From assembly GCA_037893225.1 (NCBI GenBank), contig JAZGUH010000359.1:372001-436000 (forward strand): DNA of 64,000 bases, given 5' to 3'. This stretch comes from Hippasteria phrygiana (taxonomy: Eukaryota > Echinodermata > Asteroidea > Valvatida > Goniasteridae). How positions within the stretch are numbered: position 1 is the first letter of the stretch; every line of letters begins with the position of its first letter. This document shows positions 36,179 through 45,571 of this stretch, in pieces. Position numbers and translations under genes: made by a program. Under the pieces are notes generated by a model. That model did not search any database, was not told where the DNA came from, and saw nothing but the letters and a program-made list of their open reading frames with translations.

Positions 36179-37589
36179 TTATACAAATAATGAATGTTTA
36201 TGAGTGCGATGGTAAGAATAATTTCATGAGGTGACAGATTGAATGTTCCATTCCACGAGGCGAAGCCGAGTAGAATGGGACATTAAATCTGTCACCGAAT
36301 GAAATTATTCTTACCATTGCACGAATGTAAAACATTCATTATTTGTTTTATACAACCCCTGAATAAATCTGATAGATTGCATGCATGGATTTCTTGGTGT
36401 ACAACGTGCCGTTTACCTTCTCAGTCCCGCATAAAACCGCGACAAAAAGTGGTCCAGTTCCGAATCAGTTAAAGCTTTAATTGTTGTTCCTGCGTGTCTT
36501 GCAAATTTCTCTTATCGTTTTACTGCATATTTCATTTGTCTCTTTGTGTTAGCAGCATCAGCAGCGTCAGCATCGCCTACGAGTTCCAATATTTCGTCGT
36601 CTGTTGGGAAAACAAACCACGGTTCGGAAACACTGTCCGCCATTTTGTGTGAATGACAGCCTAGACTGGTTCCCGGTCCCCATATGTATATAATATACAT
36701 TGTAACCTCCAAATGCTACAGTAATCTAAAACAGTGTTAAGCTCAGTTCGAAACTCATGCTTCAGTTGTCTTGATGGTTTATTCCATTAACAATTCACAC
36801 AGGTGTGTCAGGTAGCAAGTCTAGCAAATACATGTAGGTAGCAAGCAAGGTTCAACTAAGAATAAAGAAAGAAAAATACTGATTTGAGTTTTGGGTTATA
36901 TAAATCTCAGTGGTGAGTATAACAACATTTTCATCTTGCAATATCAATACGCCTAGGGCCTAAACATGCTAAAGACAATCAAGGAATGGCTCACGTGGTT
37001 TGAATTAACTGACCAAATAATCCAAGTATGCTCACAAAATTTCCATACAAAATGATGAGAAATCTCTCAATCATAAATAGAATAAATGTCAGTAAACTTA
37101 CTTTTGCTGAGCTTTCAAAGGATGTCAAATGTAAATGGTCAAGTACAGAAGTAGTGTCATGGCATAGTTCTGCAAAGTGTGTCTACAATGTACTTGCATG
37201 TTCAAAGCATGTGTGTATATGGTCATGCATGTCCAAAGCCACACCCAATCAAGCAGCGCCCTCAATGTTACAATCATGCAAATCAACTAGACTGACAGCG
37301 CCCTCAATGCTATATTATGCAAATCAACTAAACTTGTTACAAGTGTCTAATTCTGTCTGTAACATACATTGAAGTCCGAAGGACAACGGAGGGACCGCAA
37401 ACCAGTCCAATGACAGCCGTGTTGTGGTGGCGGGGAAGTTCTATCAAACCCGTTACCGTTTGATAGAACCATGTGATAGAACCTTTTTTGGCGTTGCGGG
37501 TTCGCGTCGTGCGATGGAACAAATAATTCAATGCACGTGATCGACGATCCACCATTCGGATGGCTGGGATTTATTCAGGTGTTGTATAA
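36179..37589 (-). mobile_element. TIR element with foldback plus DUF3504-like exon, copy 3, interrupted
   Basis: TTATACAAATAATGAATG to GGTGTTGTATAA, with complete foldback and tip. The exon copy (about 36430-36650) is decayed: LPTDDEILELVGD is extended by a repeated Ala-Asp run and frames break. A 749-bp element is inserted at 36662-37410. Confidence 0.78.
36662..37410. mobile_element. 749-bp nested hAT-like element, 8-bp target duplication
   Basis: TGACAGCC occurs at 36654-36661 and 37411-37418 but once in the uninterrupted copies at 23.98 and 32.94 kb. Ends TAGACTGGTTCCCGGTCC and GGACCGCAAACCAGTCCAA are imperfect inverted repeats. No transposase seen; a roughly 40-bp unit (GCGCCCTCAATG ...) is tandemly repeated near 37255. 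Confidence 0.88.
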
Positions 37590-37699
37590 TACCTATGGTC
37601 TAGCAGTGTGACCACAGCTAGATCCATTAACAGCAGTCACAAGGCCATTAACAACTAATAAAGATGGGGTCATCACAATTGTATTTCTATTCTAAATAC

Positions 37700-39880
37700 A
37701 TTTATATTAACTCCTTGTGTACGGATGACGCCAAAAGGTGCCAAAAAAACCAGTGCCACCAGGCCGGATGACGCCTACAGCCGCTATTTGTGCAGTTTCA
37801 ATCCATTGTTGGATTATTGTGTATGTTACGCCTGACTGCACAAGCACATTGTAATCCATTGGCTGTAATACATATATAAATTATTGATTTCTCATCCCTC
37901 AGAATACATGTAAATTTAAGATCTTGTAAAGTTGAAAATTTTGTTGGTGAAACATAGACTTATGTTGAAAAATTATGGGGAATAATGAAACAAGCAAAAA
38001 GTGTATATTAACATTACATTCTGACTTGTAAATATGTAAAAAAATATATTGAATGTACAGTATCAATGCAGATTTATTATTTTAGACCAAATCTCCATTT
38101 GGCAAGCTCTTCGTGTAGAAGGTGATGTTGATCTGTTAATAGTAAAAGCTTATGTCTAATAAAAGTTTTTGCCAGCAAGTATCGTGAATGTTTTGTTGAT
38201 GGAACAGTTGCTGTAGAATCATTTCAAGGATTGGTAAATGAAAAAAAATCATTGCTTTTAGAAAGGGAAGTTTTATTTAGGTTTTTGATCTCCTTATCAA
38301 ATTTTGACGGACGCTTTTTCCACTGATTTTGTATTCGAATGGCAAGGGTTTGGACTTTTGTTAGCCTTTAAAAGTAAATCTGCTCTGACTTCACCAAAAT
38401 ATTTGAGCAGGCCACCTTATAACCAGTCTCTAATAATGTCAGGTGCTCGAATCCATCTTGTCTTCAGATATTTTTTTCCTCTGGAAATTTCCAATCAGTA
38501 CTTATGTATACAGTCAGTTTGTTTCGCGTCTTCGGATACCACCTGCACTTGGCTAATCGCTTAGGCGGCTGGGACTGTCCCTCAAGTCCAGGGGAACATC
38601 TTTCACGTACAGATTCACGGGCCCACGTTCCTGACTTACTCGGCCTACGATGGGAAGGACAAAGTGTTGCGTCATTTCCCAGAACTGAAGAGTACTGTTT
38701 GGAAGTACTGTTTGACACAAAATAACAAAAGTAGGCCAAGGCCTATTCTGGTTCCAAACATTGCATTGACATCATCACTTTGGTATTCTATGGACGTTGT
38801 TGGGTAAATACAAAGTTGCATACATTTGGAGTCTTAGAAGTCGAGCATATTGTATGCAAGAAGTGGGTAAGAAAAAAATATTTAATCCCTAGGGTGTGTG
38901 GAAAAATCGTATTGAAATTGGAGGATTCAGGACTGTAGTGTTAGGGTTAATCATGGAGGAATAAAACACTTTAACCATATTTGGGGTAAATGTATTGCGC
39001 CTGTATATCATTGGGTATAGCATCCACTGATCGATCATGCACAAGTCATAGAAGTTAGAAAAAGTGCGCGAAAATTAACCAATGAAGTGGCGACATGCAA
39101 GGGCCGACCACGTGAGCAAGCCGCACGGTACGGGCCGGATGAACTTGAGTGGGGCCTAAACCATGGAGGAATAAAACGAGCTCAAAGACGTGTGTGCAGG
39201 TAAGTTATTGTTTCCAAATCAAATACAAGATTGTGTCTATTTTTAATTTCTAAAGAAATCTGTAAGAACTTGAGTGGTTCAACTTTTTGTCCGTGTCATG
39301 CGTTGGCCAGTCTTCGGCCACGTGCGCCACGCTTTGGCATAGGCCTACCATTCATTGTAGCATATCGGACCTGAAGCTTAGTAGAGACACCGTACCGGCA
39401 GTATGCTACAGTGTGGACAAAACCGTACCAGTAACTATTATAAAGGACTTACTCAACTCGTCAACAGTTATAAAATACTGAACATGGATTGGCTTGGGAG
39501 TAGTTTATCCCACACAGAACAGGAATGCCGGACTTCAAATTTCGAAACATGTCAGTTGTCACTTCCTAGTCCGAGTAACTTGGACCCTTTATCGCCTTTT
39601 TTAACATTTGGACATGATCTGGCGATAGTAGGGTCCAAGTCGATTGTGCGATAGAGAATGGCCAAAAATTCAATCCAAACACAAACTTCAAAATTCAACC
39701 TTACAACGGCCACCAAAATACTAGATATGCCACCACCTGAACAAGTGGGGTTCCGTGATCAGATAAATGTACCAAGGTTTACTTAACATCCAAATAAAAA
39801 GTGAAATTTTACCGTTTAATTCCCAGAGACCCACGCAGAACATGTCTTTTCGCTTTTTTGGAGTTCAAATAGTGACTCCT
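37700..39880. other. Intergenic sequence, mostly unassigned
   Basis: Begins with a partial TTAA MITE (TTAACTCCTTGTGTACGG at 37708). The ATGGAGGAATAAAAC word occurs at about 38954 and 39165. Apart from the candidate open frame at 38565-38803 I see nothing. Confidence 0.45.
38565..38803 (+). other. Unassigned open frame with exon-like borders
   Basis: An 80-codon open stretch preceded by CGCTTAG and followed by GTAAAT. It reads AAGTVPQVQGNIFHVQIHG, then a segment with FPELKSTVWKYCLTQNNK and RPILVPNIALTSSLWY. I recognise no family. It may be a decayed transposon exon or a lone exon of an unseen gene. Confidence 0.3.
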
Positions 39881-39882
39881 CG

Positions 39883-40324
39883 ACGTACGTCACCCTGATG
39901 CGCAGCGCCCGCATGCACCTAGTCTAGGTTCCAAGACGTTCTTAGCGGTGCGATGTATAGCGCGCACAGCCGGCCGACAGCGCCCTCTCGCTACACATAC
40001 ACACGCCAAGGCGTGTGTTTGTGTGTAGCTAGAGGGCGCTGCCGTGCGCGCTGTATGTCGCACCGCGCGTCGCACCGCGCTAAGGACGTCTTGGAACCAA
40101 GACTAGCATGCACCCCGCGACAACCTGTTTATGCCGTCGACTGTTTCGTGAAGAATTCCCTACCCCATGACGCGCATGCAACCTCGAATCAATATACTAC
40201 ACATGCTACATGTATCGACACACGAACACGTACCGCGACCGTTTTACCACTCGCGAAACAGTCGCCGGCATAAACAGGTTGTCGTGCGGTGCATGCGGGC
40301 GCTGCGCATCAGGGTGACGTACGT
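39883..40324. other. Y-shaped nested palindrome
   Basis: Perfect 37-bp outer arms at 39883-39919 and 40288-40324 (ACGTACGTCACCCTGATGCG ...). Inside are two independent hairpins: 39920-40106 (arms open TAGTCTAGGTTCCAAGACG, tip ACACACGCCAAGGCGTGTGT) and 40118-40284 (18-bp perfect stem CGACAACCTGTTTATGCC). The block is GC-rich compared with its AT-rich surroundings. Confidence 0.9.
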
Positions 40325-40379
40325 GTAGACCTAGTGTGTGTATACGGGCCGGGTCCAGACTATCGAGTCGATCCATAAA

Positions 40380-42440
40380 TTTTGGTGCCTCGGTCTACGT
40401 CACGAACAGCGCCCTCAATTTAAGACTCAACAAATTAAAAAAAGGGGGGTGAATTTTTGAGCGGTAAATAATCACACTAAAACTTCACTTGAACCAGTTT
40501 GGCTTTTAATTCACATTTAATACATATAAATGAATTTATTTATGAAATAAAATGTGATCCGGTCAATTTGAGAAGCATGTTTCCTTTAAAGCTATGTTTG
40601 AAAACTGTATGAAGCCATATTCACTCAAGTTTACGTTTTGTGAATTTTACTGAAGTAAGGTAAAATTCCAATGATTAAATCTTTGTTGAAGAGAAATTTC
40701 CATTCCCAGGTTAACTTTCAAATGCAATGTACTGTACCACCATTCAATCATAAGACAAAGGCTTATCCAAAGGAAATATTTCAGTAACATCATTTTTCAG
40801 AAGTTACCAGATTGATGCTCAGTGATGAAGTGTAGACTCTTCTCTCAATTCTAGTCCTGGGTTCCTGAGTGATTATAATCTGTACCATTACTTCATCACA
40901 CTTCATCATGGCTATCACTCTTGTACCTCGTCAAATGTACGTTTGTGCCGTTTTGTCATTTCAGATTTAAAAATAACACAAAATGGACTGTTGCTCAATT
41001 TATTGTTGGTTTTGTTTTTCCCTCTATCTGCTTTAAGATTTCAAAAATTAGCTCCCAATTAATTTACGTCTAAAAATGTACTTCTGGTTGTTTTTTTTTT
41101 GTTTTTACGGAGCTACAAAAAGAAAAGAATCAAAGATACAAGAGGTAGGAATTAAGATTCCTCCTGAAGCAGGACAGATTGTACGATGAAGGGAAACGTA
41201 CACCAGGCAAAGAATTTCATAGAGATACAAAGCTAGGGAAAAAGCTAGCCTTTTGGCATATCTAGGTACAGCTAGAGTATATTGGAGCTGAGTTTCACAC
41301 TCAAACACCCGAACTGAAACATGTTTATATCAACATATACGTGATCAATTAAATGAAAACATAACATATGTAAACTGTTAACATAATGGAAACATAAACA
41401 AAATTTAAAAACTGTGTATAAATGGTCTAAGCAACTTTATGTAATTAATAAAGTATGCAAACTATAAGAATACAAAAATATTGTATACAAATTGTAACAT
41501 TGAAACATAAAGTAAGGACAGTTCAACCAACTGTACCATAAAGAATTTTAAAAATAACTGATTGAGACATCCAGTGATTGAGACATCCATGTGTTACCAT
41601 TAAAATATTTAGAGAAAACTGTATCCAAAGTTTTCTTCTACATGCAGTCTTGTGTACGGTTTGACCCCATTTGGTGTGACATGGGAAAGGAATTTCAGAT
41701 TGTAGTTATTATATAATATTATTTTCCATATATTTTTGTTACAATACATTCAGTACCTATCAGCAAGTATGTTTTAGCAAAAAAATCAACATCTAACGGA
41801 GTATTTAAGAACATTTTCAAAGTGAACAAAGAAACTGGCAGGAGCAGGATTCGAACCTGCGACCTCCGGGTTAGACCTGGAATCATCTTTAAGATATTAT
41901 GTTTGTAACATCAAACGTGTAACATTTCTGGACGGACATTTGTCACATAATGTCCGTCCATGTTTGAACATAATTTATATCACATCTTAATTTGTTAAAA
42001 TACCCCCCAAAATTTTTAATTTCCACTGATAACAATCCTGAAATTGTTAGAGATGTAAACTGACCAACATTTTGAAATGTTACTAAATTCCTCTTTCTTT
42101 TTTCCCAGTCAATAATAAAGAAATGTCTGTCCATTACAAACATAATGTCTTGAGGATGACACAGTAATTTCTTATATATCCAGAGTGTTATCCTATTTTT
42201 GTGTCAGTGTGATCACTAACGGCTCTGGAAAGCATCAGAAAAACATTTGGGCAAAATATTTGATGTCCCTCTTCCATGTCTTACTCCCATTGCTATCTTT
42301 TGATGCTAAATGGTCCCTTTAGTGTGGACAGACTTGCCATTTTGTTCATGTAACATGGATGTATTCCTGTTTGATAAAGTGAGCCAATTAAAAGAGAAAA
42401 TAGACTATTATACACTATACCTGGATTCACATCCAGGCTT
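40380..42440. other. Intergenic, AT-rich, few elements
   Basis: Contains the second copy of the 11.9-kb repeat (41110-41320) and a 3' fragment of the tRNA-derived element on - at about 41812-41875 (AACTGGCAGGAGCAGG, GAACCTGCGACCTCCGGG). Nothing else recognised. Confidence 0.5.
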
Positions 42441-42447
42441 TAATAAT

Positions 42448-43083
42448 CGTCACCGTTTTCACGAAGACACACATGTCAAAAATGACCATTTAAAAAAAAA
42501 ATGTAATCACTATTTTGCTTTAAAACACTGTACTTAACCATTTTGACATGCTTCTGTAAGCAAAACATCATTAATTTCCAAATTATGATGCAAGGTGCAG
42601 GCATCTCGATAATTGCATTTTGCGTTTTCACGAAGAGACGCGAACATGACTGCCCCTTGAACGCGTACAAAACGTATTGTACGGAAAGGCGTAAAAGTAG
42701 GTCAACTGAGATTTTATTTATTTTCACGAAGAGACACTCATCTTTGTTACATTCTCAGCTGCGCGCATGTAAACACGGCCGGGCGCCCGTTCCATATGGG
42801 AAAAACACATTGAACAGAAAGGGCTTCAATTTTGGAAAGTTTTCACGAAGAGACGTGCATCTTTATTAATTAATTTAGGCTAATTAACCACCGTGTTAAT
42901 TTTATTTACTGGGTTCATGTGAAAATTCACCTCTCGTAGAATCATGTGAAGGTTTCCTTGATGCACAAAGTTGTTGCAAAGTAGTATTTGTTGCAGTTTT
43001 AAAATAGGAGAAACTCCATTTGCGATTATCTCAAACGCTTTTTCTTCAAAATCCACATGTGTCTCTTCGTGAAAACGGTGACG
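42448..43083. mobile_element. 636-bp TIR element with iterated TTTTCACGAAGAGAC
   Basis: Ends CGTCACCGTTTTCACGAAG and CTTCGTGAAAACGGTGACG. The 15-mer TTTTCACGAAGAGAC recurs inside at 42625, 42721 and 42840, all in the left-end orientation, with the inverted one at 43061-43075. No transposase. Confidence 0.82.
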
Positions 43084-43244
43084 AATATGTGCTGCCAACC
43101 ATTTCAATAAACCTACATTAAACAGCTATAAAGATCCACCTCTGATATAGTAACAAGAACTTCAGCATAATATGTCACACTACATATGGACTACATATAT
43201 GTACCAGTATGTGACTATTATTATTTGGTGCATTCCTTGAACTG

Positions 43245-43441
43245 TGAAAGAAGCGCCGGGGCACCATGCCGGCTTGTGCAGCCAAGCAAAACGGAAACAA
43301 GAGGCTTGTGCAGCCAAGCATAACATACACAATACCCTAATAATGGAATGAACTGCAGAGATTGGCACAAATAGAAGTCAACCGGCCTGGTGGCAGTTTT
43401 CAAATCGCACGTATTTGGGGCAACCGGTGGCAAGGGGTTAA
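43245..43441. mobile_element. TTAA MITE, subfamily 2, inverted copy
   Basis: GGCGCCGGGGCACCATGCC-like left side and CAAGGGGTTAA right end; complements 27427-27648 (AGTCAACCGGCCTGGTGGCA). Contains an internal duplication of CTTGTGCAGCCAAGC. Confidence 0.65.
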
Positions 43442-43888
43442 ATTGTTGTCATCATTCCAAAATAACCTCTGCAATCTGAAACGGTCTTCTTTTCATTCTA
43501 ATGACTCTTTTTTTGGAGGGGCAATTTTGAACTATCTTTTGGCAGAAAATAATTTGTTCTTATGCATTTTTCAGCAACGCCATACAAATTAAATGCCACA
43601 GAATGTTTAGTGGATTTTTTGTTTTCATCAAATCTCATTATACATTTATATATATAATGTTTATTATGTGCATTTTCATATATATTTAGAATGTTAATGT
43701 GATAATAAATGTCATTGAATTGAACAGGAGAAAGAAACCGGGGCTACCCGGCACCGTTGCCTGATACTAATGTTCGTGTGAAGATCGGTCATCAGCAGCA
43801 GCCTGTATTTTTCTAGATGAGATGACTGCCAATTTGTTGGATGAATTGTAGAAGTCAAAACCATTGGTCTGTGCTTTATATACCACTT

Positions 43889-45571
43889 TCAATCGGCGTG
43901 ATCAGGCAGGCACCATTCAACATTCCTATCCATGCCATTTAACATTGTTATCTTTCGTGCATTCACACGGTACTGGAAAGGTACCAGTTTATTCAGCTCC
44001 TTCCGGAAGTCTCGCATACGCATTCCATTGTAGTGCATCACTTCACTGCTGAGCTTCGGGATATGGTCCATGACTGGTATCCCGATTCCACCACCCATGA
44101 TGTCCGCACGAAGGTATGCCAGGAACCAGTGAGTGTTGTTGTAGTACTCCCTGTGGTTATTGACGTCCTCTGAGAGTTTGGGGCTCAGGCCTGTGTCTTG
44201 CTGGCACATGTTCAGGTACCCAAAGACTTCTGCCCAGGACACATACTGGACATCAGCTCCCGGTGTGGTCTGAATCCAGTTCATCGTCTGAGTCACAATG
44301 ACAGCGTGCTTGTTGTTACTGTTCAGCAGTGGCTTTAGTGTCTGCAGGAGCTTACCAAGACCAACCGTGTCTGACAGATTGGATGTGAAGATTCGGTCAT
44401 ACGTGGGCATCTGCAGAGTGAGATGGTGGTTTGGAAAGTCCAGACAATTAGCCAGGAATATGCCTACCTTCATCTTCCCCTGACTGATGAAGTTGATAGA
44501 TTGTTGGAGCATGTGAGTCACAAATGCATGGTATCTTACCATTACAGATGAGTCATGATCACTAGTGAACTCGCCAACTCTTAAGCAATCCCAAACTTTA
44601 AAAGGAGTCGAGTCAGTGTTTACATTGTACACAAAGCTGTAGTCTTTTGGGGAATTCATGCCAGAATTGAGACGTGTTCTCCTGGACTCGTACTTCATGG
44701 ATGGTCTTCCGGTCAGTGTTGGATTGTCAAAAGGAAGACTTCCTTGATCTGTATTGTGAGGAAGGAACAGGCCATGATTGAACCATTTTCTCATAAACTT
44801 GGCATCTGATTGTGCCATATGATTCAGATACACAGGCAATCCAATCTGAGCTCCAGCATCCTCATCAAACACCTTCTTCCTCTGTTGGCGGAGGTTGATG
44901 GAGGCAGGTGCTCTGCGTTTGCACTGCAGTGTCAGCCATCCCTCCCACACCTCACGCAGATAGCCAAAATCGGCCTCCTGAACACTCACTAGGCCGTGGG
45001 TGAGAGCCAAGACACCCTCATAGTCCATCTGGACTAGGTCTTGCAGCGTCTCCCGAATGAGTTTGTAGTCACTGCCGGAGATGTGAACTGAGTACCAGAT
45101 AGTTGCCAAAGATGATGCAATGCCATCCCTGTCTGCATACCTGACCATCATGACCAGAAATAAAACATTCCTTGCCATTACAAAAGGGTCAAAGTCATCC
45201 AAAGTGATGTGAATGGTTCCCGTATAACTAGTAGGCAAGGATGCAATAGTCAACAGAGTACTACGCAAATCCCCACAACCAGCTGACAGCAAGTAATAAT
45301 CCTTCTTGCGTTCTTCTTCACCAACATCAGGCAGTTCGGACAACTCATTGCCCTCAAGTTGCAGGAAGTCGGTCGCAATGGTGTTGCCGATGTATGCGGG
45401 AGGGTCATCCATCTTGTGAACTTCATCCCCGATAGTGCTGTGCATCCTCCCCATGTCCGGTCCAGCTTCTTTGATGTAGGAAGTGACACATCTGCAGTCG
45501 TCCTTGTGAGTTGCCCAGTTCCGCTGTTGACATGCTGCATTGCAGTACCACGCATTGTTGCAAGCTGCACA
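43889..45571 (-). CDS. MYND/DUF4470 gene, coding exon 2
   Basis: Acceptor TTTCTAG, first codons TGT GCA GCT TGC completing finger 2 in frame, open to the TGA/TAA-type stop at 43889-43891. This is the longest open frame in the window and is free of repeats, which supports a live gene. Confidence 0.92.
   Translation of the reverse strand, partial: CAACNNAWYCNAACQQRNWATHKDDCRCVTSYIKEAGPDMGRMHSTIGDEVHKMDDPPAYIGNTIATDFLQLEGNELSELPDVGEEERKKDYYLLSAGCGDLRSTLLTIASLPTSYTGTIHITLDDFDPFVMARNVLFLVMMVRYADRDGIASSLATIWYSVHISGSDYKLIRETLQDLVQMDYEGVLALTHGLVSVQEADFGYLREVWEGWLTLQCKRRAPASINLRQQRKKVFDEDAGAQIGLPVYLNHMAQSDAKFMRKWFNHGLFLPHNTDQGSLPFDNPTLTGRPSMKYESRRTRLNSGMNSPKDYSFVYNVNTDSTPFKVWDCLRVGEFTSDHDSSVMVRYHAFVTHMLQQSINFISQGKMKVGIFLANCLDFPNHHLTLQMPTYDRIFTSNLSDTVGLGKLLQTLKPLLNSNNKHAVIVTQTMNWIQTTPGADVQYVSWAEVFGYLNMCQQDTGLSPKLSEDVNNHREYYNNTHWFLAYLRADIMGGGIGIPVMDHIPKLSSEVMHYNGMRMRDFRKELNKLVPFQYRVNARKITMLNGMDRNVEWCLPDHAD

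Noticed and set aside
37028..37372. 114-codon frame inside the nested hAT-like element
   Set aside because: No transposase or zinc-finger signature, and it covers a 40-bp tandem repeat.
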